Below are positions 15,852-24,982 of a stretch of 64,000 nt of DNA, in pieces. The number at the start of each line of letters is the position of its first letter. Within the stretch, counting starts at the first letter, position 1. The stretch lies in assembly GCA_036489885.1 (NCBI GenBank), contig DASXEW010000003.1, positions 1,860,001-1,924,000 on the forward strand, in the 5' to 3' direction. A model generated the notes under the pieces. It saw only the letters and a program-made list of their open reading frames with translations. It was not told the origin of the DNA and did not search any database. A program made the position numbers and the translations under genes. Source of the DNA: Candidatus Baltobacteraceae bacterium. GTDB lineage: Bacteria > Vulcanimicrobiota > Vulcanimicrobiia > Vulcanimicrobiales > Vulcanimicrobiaceae.

Positions 15852-17279
15852 ATGGCACTGGCAGTTGAACAACGTAGCGATGCGGCGACGATCGTTGCCA
15901 AGCTGATTGCGCGTGGGCGCGAAGCCCAGCTCGCGATTCGTGACTACACGCAAGAGCAAACGAATCAGCTTGTGACCGCGGTCGCATGGGCGTGTTACAA
16001 GCCCGAGAACGCCGAGCGCTTAGCGCGGCTTGCAATCGAAGATACGGGTCTTGGCCGTTACGAGCACAAGGTCATCAAAAATCAGCGCAAGACGTTCGGC
16101 ACGCTGCGCGACTTGCTCGATCCGGGCGCGATATCGGTCGGTGTCATGCGCGAGGATCGCGAGCTGGGACTAACGTTGATCGCAAAGCCGGTTGGTGTCG
16201 TCGCGGCGGTCTGCCCGTCGACGAATCCGTCCGCGACCCCGATCAACAAAACGATGATGATCATCAAGGGACGCAACGCGACGATTCTTGCGCCCTCGCC
16301 GAAAGGCGCGACCACATGCGAGCTCGTCGTAGAACTCGTGCACGAGCAACTGCGTAAGCTCGGCGCTCCCTTGGACCTCGTGCAGATGTTGCCGCAGCCG
16401 ATCTCAAAAGAGCTCACGCACGAGCTGATGCGGCAAGCCGACGTCGTGGTAGCGACCGGTTCGCAAAACAACGTTCGCGCAGCATATTCATCCGGGACAC
16501 CGGCGCTCGGCGTCGGCGCCGGAAACACACCGGCGATCATCGATGAGACGGCCGATCTCGATGATGCAGCAGCCAAGATCAAATTGAGCAAGTGTTTCGA
16601 CTACGCGACGAGCTGTTCGTCCGAGAACTCCGTTTTGATTCCGTCCGCCCGCTACGCGCAAACGATCGATGCGTTGCGGCGGCAAGGCGGCTACTTGCTT
16701 GATGCCAAGCAAAAAGCGCAGCTCGAAAAGGTAATGTTCCCCGGCGGCAAGCTTAGTCAGAAGATCGTTGCGCAATCACCGAAGACAATCGCGGAAGTTG
16801 CGGGCTTCGAAGATCCCGCGACACACACGGCTGAGTTCTTTATGGTCGAGGAGACCGGCGTAGGCGACGAGTTCCCATTCTCGGGCGAAAAGCTCTCGGT
16901 CGTGCTCACCGTGTACCGCTACGATACCTTCGACGACGCGGTCGATCTGGTCGGACGCATCTTGCGCTACAGCGGGATGGGTCACTCGGTAGCGATTCAT
17001 ACCAAAACCTCGGAGCGCGCGGCGCGTCTCGCCCACGAGCTCGACGTCGTTCGCGTTCTCGTCAATCAACCGCACAGTTTCAACAACGGCGGTGGATTCG
17101 ACAACGGTCTGAATTTCACGTTGACGATGGGCTGCGGTTCATGGGCAAAGAACAGCATCAGCGAAAATCTCTCGTACAAACACTTCCTCAACACGACACA
17201 TCTCGTGCGGCAAATCCCCGAACGTAAGCCGACTGAAGAAGCGCTGTTCGGTTCGTATTGGAAGCGCTTTGGTCGGTGA
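15852..17279 (+). CDS. sauS: CoA-acylating sulfoacetaldehyde dehydrogenase (SauS-like)
   Basis: 475 residues of the acylating aldehyde dehydrogenase family, with catalytic Cys255 in YATSCSSENS, the NAD-binding region near VGVVAAVCPSTNPSATPINK and the C-terminal NFTLTMGCGSW segment. SauS reduces sulfoacetyl-CoA with NAD(P)H to sulfoacetaldehyde. Plain acetaldehyde or propionaldehyde dehydrogenases share the fold, so the assignment rests on context: the same operon encodes an ADP-forming CoA ligase, sulfoacetaldehyde acetyltransferase and phosphate acetyltransferase. It is the first gene after the candidate promoter. No microcompartment targeting peptide or shell genes are present. Confidence 0.8.
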   Translation: MALAVEQRSDAATIVAKLIARGREAQLAIRDYTQEQTNQLVTAVAWACYKPENAERLARLAIEDTGLGRYEHKVIKNQRKTFGTLRDLLDPGAISVGVMREDRELGLTLIAKPVGVVAAVCPSTNPSATPINKTMMIIKGRNATILAPSPKGATTCELVVELVHEQLRKLGAPLDLVQMLPQPISKELTHELMRQADVVVATGSQNNVRAAYSSGTPALGVGAGNTPAIIDETADLDDAAAKIKLSKCFDYATSCSSENSVLIPSARYAQTIDALRRQGGYLLDAKQKAQLEKVMFPGGKLSQKIVAQSPKTIAEVAGFEDPATHTAEFFMVEETGVGDEFPFSGEKLSVVLTVYRYDTFDDAVDLVGRILRYSGMGHSVAIHTKTSERAARLAHELDVVRVLVNQPHSFNNGGGFDNGLNFTLTMGCGSWAKNSISENLSYKHFLNTTHLVRQIPERKPTEEALFGSYWKRFGR

Positions 17280-17340
17280 CGGACCGAGCGTAGTGGGATC
17301 GTGCATTAGCGACAGGGTTGTTGCGAGGTCGGCTTGGGGG

Positions 17341-17359
17341 CCCCATGCGCAGCATGGGG
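17341..17359 (+). promoter_or_regulatory. intra-operon hairpin before the ligase beta-subunit gene
   Basis: CCCCATGC (17341-17348) pairs perfectly with GCATGGGG (17352-17359) around a 3-nt loop, 31 nt before the GTG at 17391. GGGGCCCC overlaps its 5' edge. There is no T-run, so it is not a clean terminator. It could adjust RNA stability or translation between the dehydrogenase and ligase cistrons. Confidence 0.4.
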
Positions 17360-17390
17360 AGTGCGGAGCCTGGGGCGGAGCACCTTTGAA

Positions 17391-18515
17391 GTGAACGTCC
17401 CTGAATACATCGCGAAGTCGTTGCTTCGCGACGCGGGCATCGTCACGCCGGACGGCGAGGTGGCGCGTGATGCACGTGCTGCAGCCGACCACGCTCGCAA
17501 GCTCGGCGGACGTGTCGCAATCAAGGCGCAAATCCCGGCCGGCAAACGTGGCAAATCGGGCGGAATCGCTTTTGCTGAAACCCCGGAAGAAGCGGAGGCC
17601 AAGGCGGCGGCGCTCATCGGTCGCGAGGTAGCCGGACATCGCGTCGATGAGGTCTTGATCGAGTCCGCGGCCGACATCGAGCGCGAGCTTTACGTCGCGA
17701 TTCTCAACGACGGCTCGAGTCGCGGACCACTGCTGCTCTTTTCGCGCGAGGGCGGCATCGAGATCGAGGAGCAGGGCGAAACGATCGTTCGCCGGGCACT
17801 CGACGTTCGAACTGGTTTGGATGCCGCGACTGCGCGCGAGATCGCGGGCGACGACGCACTCGCAGAGCTGATGCAAAAGATGTACGAACGCTTCATCGCG
17901 CTCGACTGCGAGCTGCTCGAGATCAATCCGCTTGCGCGCGAGCGTTCCGGCCGTTATATCGCTCTCGATTGCAAGATGACGCTTGACGATTCGGCGCGCC
18001 CACGTCAAAAAGAGCTATTCGCGCGCATCGAGACTGCAACGGGTCCGCTCGGGACGACGCTCGAACAACGCGCGCGCGCCGCGAGTCTGTATTTTATCGA
18101 GCTGGACGGCGAGGTCGGCGTGCTTGCGAACGGCGCAGGCTTGACGATGACGACGCTGGATGCCGTACATCTGCACGGTGGAAAGCCGGCGAACTTCCTC
18201 GAGATCGGCGGCGAAGCTTACACGAAGGCAACGGTTGCGCTCGAGCTCGTTCTCTCGAACCCGCGTGTGCGTAGTGTTCTGGTCAATTTCTGCGGCGCGT
18301 TTGCGCGCACCGACGTTATGGCCGAGGGCGTCGCGCAGGCCTACGAAACGCTGCGGCCGAGCGTCCCGTTCTTCTTTTCGATTCACGGCACCGGAGAAGA
18401 GCGCGCGATCGAGATCGTTCGCGAGCGCTTAGGGATCGAGCCGTTCGCGCTGATGGATGACGCCGTCAAGGCCGCGATTGCTGCCGCGCGTGAGCCGGCG
18501 GGAGTACGCGCATGA
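17391..18515 (+). CDS. ADP-forming acyl-CoA ligase beta subunit (SucC fold, SauC-like)
   Basis: 374 residues. GTG 17391 is chosen because VNVPEYIAKSLLRDAGI matches the start of SucC (MNIHEYQAKEIL); the frame extends upstream without family similarity. It has an N-terminal ATP-grasp domain (IKAQIPAGKRGKSGG, EINPLA near residue 170) and a C-terminal ligase domain (ANFLEIGGEAYTKA). With the alpha subunit it would activate an organic acid with ATP and CoA. Between SauS and Xsc the expected substrate is sulfoacetate, replacing the single-chain AMP-forming SauT ligase. Malate or another dicarboxylate cannot be excluded. It overlaps the alpha gene by 4 nt. Confidence 0.82.
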   Translation: MNVPEYIAKSLLRDAGIVTPDGEVARDARAAADHARKLGGRVAIKAQIPAGKRGKSGGIAFAETPEEAEAKAAALIGREVAGHRVDEVLIESAADIERELYVAILNDGSSRGPLLLFSREGGIEIEEQGETIVRRALDVRTGLDAATAREIAGDDALAELMQKMYERFIALDCELLEINPLARERSGRYIALDCKMTLDDSARPRQKELFARIETATGPLGTTLEQRARAASLYFIELDGEVGVLANGAGLTMTTLDAVHLHGGKPANFLEIGGEAYTKATVALELVLSNPRVRSVLVNFCGAFARTDVMAEGVAQAYETLRPSVPFFFSIHGTGEERAIEIVRERLGIEPFALMDDAVKAAIAAAREPAGVRA

Positions 18516-19393
18516 TTCTGCGTCGGGATCAAACCGTGCTCGTTCAAGGCATCACGGGAAAACAAGCCTCCTTTTGGACCGAAAAAATGCTTGCTTGCGG
18601 AACGAGGATCGTTGCCGGCTCGAGCCCGGGAAAAGGCGGCAACAATGTATTCGGTATTCCGGTGTACGATTCGGCAGTCGCAGCCGCTGCAACGCACTCG
18701 ATCGACTGCACGGTGCTCTTCACGCCGCCGATGGCAACGAAGCTCGCAGTCTTCGATGCGCTCGAGGCTGGGATTCGCAATCTCGTCGTGCTGGCGGAGC
18801 ATGTTCCCGTGCACGACGTGATGGAGTTCGTTGCTGCCGCAAAAGGCGTTGGCGCGCAGCTCGTTGGTCCGAATACTGCTGGCGTCGTGACGCCCGGCGA
18901 ATGCGCGGTCGGCATCATGCCCGGCTTCGCGGAGAATATTTTTCAGCCAGGTTCGGTTGGTGTGATCTCGCGCAGCGGAAGTCTGGGCACGCTGATTTGC
19001 CTCGACATCGTGCGCGCCGGCTTCGGCGAATCGGCGTTTCTCGGCATCGGCGGCGATCCGGTGCTCGGGACGACGACCGCGGATGCATTGCGTATCTTCG
19101 ACGGCGACGCGAAAACCAAAGCTGTCGTCATCGTTGGCGAGCTTGGCGGCACAATGGAAGAAGAGGCCGCCGAATATGCTGCGCAAACAAAGATGTCGTC
19201 GCGCAAGCCGATCGTCGCGTTCATTGCGGGCCGCAGCGCGCCGCCCGGAAGACGAATGGGACATGCCGGCGCTATTGTTATAGGTTCGCGCGGAAGCGGT
19301 GAATCGAAAGTTCGGGCGCTGCGCGACGCAGGTGCAACGGTCCTTGATACACCATCCGACATAGGGTCGGTTCTTCGCAACGTTCTCTCGTGA
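18512..19393 (+). CDS. ADP-forming acyl-CoA ligase alpha subunit (SucD fold, SauD-like)
   Basis: 293 residues. The Rossmann CoA-binding domain includes VQGITGKQASFWTEKM and VLAEHVPVHDVMEF. The phosphohistidine is His251 in GRRMGHAGAI, the hallmark of SucD-type subunits, and the phosphate-binding stretch ISRSGSLGT is intact. The protein pairs with the 17391-18515 subunit through an ATGA overlap. It forms the acyl-phosphate and CoA thioester. A housekeeping succinyl-CoA synthetase would not normally sit next to xsc, so a catabolic role with sulfoacetate or a related acid is likely. Confidence 0.83.
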   Translation: MILRRDQTVLVQGITGKQASFWTEKMLACGTRIVAGSSPGKGGNNVFGIPVYDSAVAAAATHSIDCTVLFTPPMATKLAVFDALEAGIRNLVVLAEHVPVHDVMEFVAAAKGVGAQLVGPNTAGVVTPGECAVGIMPGFAENIFQPGSVGVISRSGSLGTLICLDIVRAGFGESAFLGIGGDPVLGTTTADALRIFDGDAKTKAVVIVGELGGTMEEEAAEYAAQTKMSSRKPIVAFIAGRSAPPGRRMGHAGAIVIGSRGSGESKVRALRDAGATVLDTPSDIGSVLRNVLS

Positions 19394-19404
19394 GAGGTAA
19401 CTAG

Positions 19405-21171
19405 ATGGCCATCGAAACTCGTCCCAAACCCGACGTCAAGTCCGCGGGCTACTCGCGGCCGCTCTCACGGATGACGCCGAGCGAAGCGTTCGTTGAAACG
19501 TTGCGTGCGGAAGGCGTCACGCTTGCACCGGGAATCGTCGGATCGGCGTACATGGATGCGCTCGATCTCTTCCCGGCAGCCGGCATTCGCTTCTTGCCCG
19601 TCGCGCACGAACAAAACGCCGTCCACATGGCCGACGGTTGGGGACGCATGACTGGGCGCCCGACGATCGCAATCGCGCAGAACGGTCCCGGCATCACGAA
19701 CTTCGTCACTGCTGTTGCGGCAGCGTATTGGGCGCACACGCCAATGGTCGTCGTAACGCCGTCTGTCGGTTCGGCGAGTACGGGTCTTGGTGGATTCCAA
19801 GAAGCCGAGCAGATGTCGATTTTCTCGAAGATGACAAAATGGCAAGTGCAGGTCAACCGGCCGGATCGTATGGCCGAGCTGTTGCGCCGCGCGTTCTATA
19901 TTGCGAAGGCCGAAAACGGCCCCGTACAAATCGACATTCCGCGCGATTATTTCTACGGTGAAGTCGAAACCGAGATCTATCCGTCACTCACCCTCGAGCG
20001 CGGCCAAGGTCCGGATGATGCCCTCGAGGCCGCCGCGCGGATGCTCGTCGAGGCAAAGAATCCGCTGATCGTGTGCGGCGGCGGCGTCGTGCAAGCCGGC
20101 GGCGGCGATGAAGCCCGCGCGCTCGCGGAATTTCTGTGCGTCCCTGTAGCCAACTCATATCTGCACAACGATTCCTTCCCGGCCGGTCACGAGCTGGCGG
20201 TAGGGCCGCTCGGCTATTGCGGTTCTAAAGCGGCAATGCAGCTGATTTCGGAAGCCGACGTCGTGCTGGCACTCGGATGCCGTCTGAATCCGTTCGGAAC
20301 GACGCCGCAATACGGCTTCGACTACTGGCCGAAAAATGCGAAGATCATTCAGATCGACGCGGATGCTCGTACGCTCGGTTTGACCAAGAAGATCGCGATC
20401 GGCATTTGCGCCGATGCAAAGGCGGCGGCGGGACGGCTGCTCGAGCACGCACGAAATCTCGACGGCGGACGCCGCCGCAACGAAGCGACGCTCAAAAAGA
20501 TTGCGGACGCGAAGAAATCCTGGACCGACGAGCTCGCGAAGCTCTCATCAAAGACCGGCGAGCCGATTAGTCCGCGTCACGCCCTCAAGCTCGTCACCGA
20601 AGCGCTTCCGAAGGATTGCGTTGTCACGACCGATATCGGCAACATCTCCTCGGTCTCGAACAGCTATCTGCGGTTTGATAATCCACGCCGCTTCCTGGCC
20701 GCGATGAGTTTTGGAAACTGCGGCTACTCGTATCCCACGGCGCTCGGCGCCAAGCTTGCGCGTCCGGACCTTCCGGTCGTCGCATTCATCGGCGACGGTG
20801 CCTGGGGAATGAGTCTTCCCGAAGTGATGACCGCGGTTCGCGAAAACATCCCTGTCGTTGCGATCGTGTGGAACAACGCGCAGTGGGGCGCCGAGAAGAA
20901 GAACCAGGTCGACTACTACGGTGACCGGTTCGTCGGCACCAATCTGAAGAATCCAGACTTCGCCGAAGTTGCGCGTGCGATGGGTGCGCAGGGCATCAAG
21001 GTCGATAAGGCGTCGGAGATCGGCAATGCGGTGAAAACCGCGGTTGACAGCGGTAAACCGACCGTTATCAATCTCGTGGTCGACTCCGTCGAGCTCGCCG
21101 AACCGTTCCGGCGCGATGCGCTCAAGAAGCCCGTTCGTATGCTCGATGTCTATAAACACCTTACGGGCTGA
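19405..21171 (+). CDS. xsc: sulfoacetaldehyde acetyltransferase (Xsc)
   Basis: 588 residues, a ThDP-dependent enzyme that converts sulfoacetaldehyde and phosphate to acetyl phosphate and sulfite. Recognised from near-identity of long stretches to known Xsc proteins, for example MTPSEAFVETLRAEGVT, FLPVAHEQNAVHMADG (catalytic Glu69), IPRDYFYGE, NSYLHNDSFPAGHE and GNISSVSNSYLRF. The ThDP-Mg motif GDGAWGMS...WNNAQWG is intact. Gene order ligase-ligase-xsc-pta fits complete dissimilation of a C2 sulfonate. The sulfite made must be exported or oxidised, and no sulfite dehydrogenase or TauE-like exporter is visible in this window. Confidence 0.93.
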   Translation: MAIETRPKPDVKSAGYSRPLSRMTPSEAFVETLRAEGVTLAPGIVGSAYMDALDLFPAAGIRFLPVAHEQNAVHMADGWGRMTGRPTIAIAQNGPGITNFVTAVAAAYWAHTPMVVVTPSVGSASTGLGGFQEAEQMSIFSKMTKWQVQVNRPDRMAELLRRAFYIAKAENGPVQIDIPRDYFYGEVETEIYPSLTLERGQGPDDALEAAARMLVEAKNPLIVCGGGVVQAGGGDEARALAEFLCVPVANSYLHNDSFPAGHELAVGPLGYCGSKAAMQLISEADVVLALGCRLNPFGTTPQYGFDYWPKNAKIIQIDADARTLGLTKKIAIGICADAKAAAGRLLEHARNLDGGRRRNEATLKKIADAKKSWTDELAKLSSKTGEPISPRHALKLVTEALPKDCVVTTDIGNISSVSNSYLRFDNPRRFLAAMSFGNCGYSYPTALGAKLARPDLPVVAFIGDGAWGMSLPEVMTAVRENIPVVAIVWNNAQWGAEKKNQVDYYGDRFVGTNLKNPDFAEVARAMGAQGIKVDKASEIGNAVKTAVDSGKPTVINLVVDSVELAEPFRRDALKKPVRMLDVYKHLTG

Positions 21172-22084
21172 GTTCGGGCATCTCGAAAATATGATGGCAG
21201 CCGTGCGCGCACGTAAATGTCCGCGCACGGTTGCGGTCGTTCAGCCGGTCAGCAGCTACGCGCTCGCTGCGGTACTGCGGGCAACGGAAGAAGGCTTCGT
21301 TCGTCCATTGCTGGTCGGCGATGAAACGCGGATTCGCAAGCTCGCGGCCGATGAAGGCTTGCGTCTTGACGATGCGCAGATCGTGGGTGCAGATACTGAC
21401 GCGGATGCTGCGGAGCGTGCCGTCGCCCTCGTTCGAAGCGGCGACGCCGAGATGCTGATGAAAGGGCACATTCACACCGACGATTTTCTTCGTCCGACGC
21501 TTAACCGCGAAGGCGGCTTGCGAACGGATCGGACGATGAGTCACATCTTCGTATGCTATCTGCCGCAACAGATCTATCCGAAGGCACTATTGGTGACCGA
21601 CGCCGCCTTTAACATCGCGCCGAACTTGGCGGCAAAACGCGCGATTGTCGAAAATGCAATCGCGCTCGCGCACGCGCTCGGCGTGGCTGTGCCGAAAGTC
21701 GCTGTGCTCGCCGCAACCGAAGAAGTAAATTCTGCGATGCCTGCGACGGTCGACGCACGTGCGCTGCGCGACATGAATCGCGGCGGTGAGATCACAGGCG
21801 CCATCGTCGACGGCCCGTTTGCGTTTGACAACGCGCTCTCTGCCAAAGCGGCGAAGACGAAAGGGATCGACTCTCCTGTTTGCGGCGATCCGGATATCCT
21901 CGTCGTGCCGACGATCGAAGCCGGCAACATGCTCTATAAGGAGATGGTGCACTTCTGCGGAGCGATTACGCCCGGAATCGTTCTCGGTGCTACAGCACCG
22001 ATTCTTCTCACGTCACGTGCTGATCCACTCGAAGCGCGGCTCGCATCTTGCGCGCTAGCCGCAGCCTATTTGGACGCTGCGTGA
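21146..22084 (+). CDS. pta: phosphate acetyltransferase (Pta/Ptb fold)
   Basis: 312 residues from ATG 21146, overlapping xsc by 26 nt; an alternative ATG lies at 21191. The PTA/PTB fold shows MLMKGHIHTDDFLRP, HIFVCYLP, LVTDAAFNIAPN and GDPDILVVPTIEAGNMLYK, closer to phosphate butyryltransferase than to the long Pta of enterics. It converts acetyl phosphate from Xsc plus CoA to acetyl-CoA, closing the sulfonate route. A compact Pta directly after xsc is the usual arrangement in taurine and sulfoacetate degraders, which supports the assignment. Confidence 0.88.
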   Translation: MSINTLRAEFGHLENMMAAVRARKCPRTVAVVQPVSSYALAAVLRATEEGFVRPLLVGDETRIRKLAADEGLRLDDAQIVGADTDADAAERAVALVRSGDAEMLMKGHIHTDDFLRPTLNREGGLRTDRTMSHIFVCYLPQQIYPKALLVTDAAFNIAPNLAAKRAIVENAIALAHALGVAVPKVAVLAATEEVNSAMPATVDARALRDMNRGGEITGAIVDGPFAFDNALSAKAAKTKGIDSPVCGDPDILVVPTIEAGNMLYKEMVHFCGAITPGIVLGATAPILLTSRADPLEARLASCALAAAYLDAA

Positions 22085-23343
22085 TTTCGCAGACGGACGA
22101 GACGCTCGCATTCGGCCCGATTGCGACGCTCCGCAGAGCGCTATGCGACGGGTTATTCTCTCCGGTTGAGCTCGTCGAACTCGTGCTGGCGCGTATCGAT
22201 CGCGACGAACCGCGCCTGAAGGCATGGGTGGAGATCGATCGGGATGCGGCGCTCGGCGCCGCACGCACGGCCGACCTGAGCGCGCCGCTTGGTGGAATTC
22301 CGTTCGGCGTCAAGGACGTCATCGATGTCCGCAACATGCCGACGCGCTTCGGCGCGAACATTTCGGCGCCACTGCCGCAACTCGACGCATGGTGCGTTGC
22401 GGCGGTACGGCGCGCAGGCGCCATCCCGCTCGGCAAGCTGCACACGACGCCGTTTGCTTACGCCGATCCGGCCCCAACCAAGAACGCGATCGAATCTACG
22501 TATTCGCCCGGAGGTTCGAGCTCGGGAAGCGGAGCTGCGGTCGGAGCGCATCAGATCCCGTTTGCCTTCGGAACGCAAACCGGCGGCTCAACCTTGCGTC
22601 CCGCAGCATTCAACGGCGTCGCCGGATTCAAGCCGACGTTCAGTGCGATTCCAACGACCGGAGTCGCGATGCTCGCGCCTACCTTTGATACGGTGGGAAT
22701 CATCGCGCGGACGGCGAGCGATCTTGCGGAGGTCTTCGCCGTCTACTATCCCGGTGCGCTCGATGCGGTGCCTCCACCCGCGCCGCGCATCATTGACGCG
22801 CTCGGCTATCGCATGGATATTTCCGGTTCGCAGGTTTGCGCAGCGATCGATCGGGCGCTCGAAGCGCTTGTGGCGGCCGGCGCGACGCGCACGAAACGCG
22901 CCCTACCGTCCGTAGTCGAGCAAGTAGAAAGTAATTGGCGCGCGATCGCTGCGTACGAAGCGTCCGCAGTATTGCCCCCGCTCATTGAGCGCGTCTCAGG
23001 CTATCCGCGTGCCGAGAAACTGATCGCCGAAGGGCTCGCGCAAGATGCGGCTTGCTATCGAAAGGCGCGCGACGTTCGTTCACAGATTGTGGGCGAGCTT
23101 TCGGCGCTTCTCTCTGAAGGTGATGTGATCGCCTTGCCGTCCGCCGGCGAAGTGCCGAAGTTCGGCTCGATGGGCGATGCGCATTTCTTGCGTCTGTGGT
23201 CGCTCGGCGGTTTTCCGTCGATCTCGATTCCGGTCGGATTCGATGCGACAGGTTTACCAATCGGTATGCAGCTCGTGGCAAAACGCGGCGACGACCTTAT
23301 GCTGCTAGCCATTGCGCGCTGGGCTGAGAATCAACTCACGTGA
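22081..23343 (+). CDS. amidase-signature family hydrolase
   Basis: 420 residues from GTG 22081 (GTGA overlap with the Pta stop). The Ser-cisSer-Lys triad is visible: Lys in FGVKDVIDV, then the serine-rich GGSSSGSGAAV and GTQTGGSTLRPAAFNG. Similar to AtzF/GatA-like small amidases but somewhat short (family 450-500). It hydrolyses an amide to acid and ammonia in the cytoplasm. Placed between pta and an amino-acid-type ABC importer with coupled overlaps on both sides, it may release the sulfonate pathway's entry acid from an imported amide. That link is inference. Confidence 0.85.
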   Translation: MISQTDETLAFGPIATLRRALCDGLFSPVELVELVLARIDRDEPRLKAWVEIDRDAALGAARTADLSAPLGGIPFGVKDVIDVRNMPTRFGANISAPLPQLDAWCVAAVRRAGAIPLGKLHTTPFAYADPAPTKNAIESTYSPGGSSSGSGAAVGAHQIPFAFGTQTGGSTLRPAAFNGVAGFKPTFSAIPTTGVAMLAPTFDTVGIIARTASDLAEVFAVYYPGALDAVPPPAPRIIDALGYRMDISGSQVCAAIDRALEALVAAGATRTKRALPSVVEQVESNWRAIAAYEASAVLPPLIERVSGYPRAEKLIAEGLAQDAACYRKARDVRSQIVGELSALLSEGDVIALPSAGEVPKFGSMGDAHFLRLWSLGGFPSISIPVGFDATGLPIGMQLVAKRGDDLMLLAIARWAENQLT

Positions 23344-24113
23344 GCCTGATTCAAGTCGAGGACGTCGAGAAGCGCTTCGATGCGAACGTGGTGTTGCGCG
23401 GCGTCAGTCTGCAGGTCGAACGTGGCGAAGTTCTTGTCGTCATCGGCCCGAGCGGCGGCGGTAAGAGCACGCTTCTGCGTTGTATCAATCTGCTGGAGCC
23501 GATTCAGCGCGGCCGCATCATCGTCGACGGGCAAGTCATCACGGACCCGGGCGTCAACGTCAACGCGGTGCGGCGCCAAGTCGGAATGGTCTTCCAACAC
23601 TTCAATCTCTTTCCGCATCTGCGCGTCATCGACAATCTTACACTCGCGCCGACGCAAGCGTTGCACCAACAAAAATCCGAAGCGAGTCAACGCGGTCGGG
23701 CGCTGCTCGAACGCGTCGGCTTGCGCGACAAAGCCGATAGCTATCCGCATCAGCTTTCCGGAGGCCAGCAACAACGCGTTGCCATCGCCCGGGCTCTCAT
23801 GATGGATCCGCGCGTCATGCTCTTCGATGAGGTTACGTCCGCCCTCGATCCGGAACTCGTCGGCGACGTCCTCGAAGTGATGCGCGATCTCGCAGAATCG
23901 GGGATGACGATGATTGTCGTGACGCACGAGATGCAATTCGCGCGCGAAGTCGGCGATCGACTGGTTTTGATCGCCGAAGGCGTGGTCGTTGAAGAAGGTA
24001 AGCCGCGCGAGATGCTCGATCGGCCGCAGCACGAACGAACGCGCCAGTTCTTACGACGGTTGCTGCGTTTTCACGATGCGGAGGGCGCTCCGGTCAGTCA
24101 AGGAGGCACATGA
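23340..24113 (+). CDS. polar amino acid-type ABC transporter ATPase (GlnQ-like)
   Basis: 257 residues from GTG 23340, overlapping the amidase stop. Walker A GPSGGGKST, Q-loop MVFQHFNLFPHLRV, signature LSGGQQQRVAIARAL, Walker B VMLFDEVTSALDPE and H-loop VVTHEMQFA are all those of the GlnQ/HisP group. It powers the importer made by the next three genes. The group also transports opines, ectoine and amino-acid-like zwitterions, so a taurine-like or amide substrate is possible. Confidence 0.93.
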   Translation: MSLIQVEDVEKRFDANVVLRGVSLQVERGEVLVVIGPSGGGKSTLLRCINLLEPIQRGRIIVDGQVITDPGVNVNAVRRQVGMVFQHFNLFPHLRVIDNLTLAPTQALHQQKSEASQRGRALLERVGLRDKADSYPHQLSGGQQQRVAIARALMMDPRVMLFDEVTSALDPELVGDVLEVMRDLAESGMTMIVVTHEMQFAREVGDRLVLIAEGVVVEEGKPREMLDRPQHERTRQFLRRLLRFHDAEGAPVSQGGT

Positions 24114-24976
24114 GAAAGCTATTTTGGTTATTGGCAATTCCTGTTTTACTCGTATCGGTCTCTTCCGGTTCAAGCGCTGCACCAACGAAGATGTCAGTTG
24201 CGGTTCCGGCAGAGCTCAGAGCCAAAGGGGTGCTAACGGTCGGCGTCAAGTGCGACTATCCGCCGTTCGGCTACGTCGACACCAGCGGAAACACGGTTGG
24301 CTATGACGTTGATTTCGCGCGTGAGCTCGCACAGCTTGCGCTCGGCAATCCGAATGCGGTGCAGACCCAGTGCGTCTCGAGCGCAGACCGAATTCCGTAC
24401 CTCACGACGCATCGGGTCGACATCGTTATTGCGACGCTGGGATACAACGCGGATCGCGCCCGCGTCATCGCGTTCTCGAAGCCGTACTTTTCGCAAACCG
24501 GCCGTGTGATCGTCACGAAAGCGTCCGGAATCAACGGCGTCAAGGACTTTGGCGGCAAGACCGTCCTCACGCTTAAGGGCACGCCGTACGGTAAGTGGTT
24601 CAACGATTGCCTTCCGAGCGCTAAGGTCACGGAATACGAGACGACGAGCCAAGCGCTGATTGCGCTCAAAGAAGGCCGCGGCGTCGGATATGCGGACGAC
24701 GATACGTTGTTGATCGGACTTGCCGGCAAGGATCCATCATTGACCGTCGTCGGCGCGCTCTACTCGAGCAAGTACGGCGTCGGCATGCGTCTCGACGACG
24801 ACGCAATGATCAAGTGGGTCGACGCTGCGATCACCAAGTTGCAATCCCAAGACTTCTTTTTCAGTCAGTTCAAGAAGTGGGTCCCCGACAAACACCTCCA
24901 GGATCTGTTCTCAGAGTCGATGCCGCGTCCGGGGCACGATCTCAACTATCCAGCAGGTCCCGTCGTTCACTGCTGA
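24110..24976 (+). CDS. polar amino acid-type ABC transporter substrate-binding protein
   Basis: 288 residues, ATGA overlap with the ATPase gene. The signal peptide is MRKLFWLLAIPVLLVSVSSG with cleavage near SSAA. The SBP_bac_3 fold begins LTVGVKCDYPPFGYVDTSGN, with FSKPYFSQTGRVIV and the hinge region ALIALKEGRGVGYADDDTL. It captures the ligand in the periplasm and delivers it to the 24983 and 25654 permeases. The Arg of the usual amino-acid carboxylate clamp cannot be placed with confidence by eye, so the ligand is open. Confidence 0.9.
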   Translation: MRKLFWLLAIPVLLVSVSSGSSAAPTKMSVAVPAELRAKGVLTVGVKCDYPPFGYVDTSGNTVGYDVDFARELAQLALGNPNAVQTQCVSSADRIPYLTTHRVDIVIATLGYNADRARVIAFSKPYFSQTGRVIVTKASGINGVKDFGGKTVLTLKGTPYGKWFNDCLPSAKVTEYETTSQALIALKEGRGVGYADDDTLLIGLAGKDPSLTVVGALYSSKYGVGMRLDDDAMIKWVDAAITKLQSQDFFFSQFKKWVPDKHLQDLFSESMPRPGHDLNYPAGPVVHC

Positions 24977-24982
24977 AGCCGG

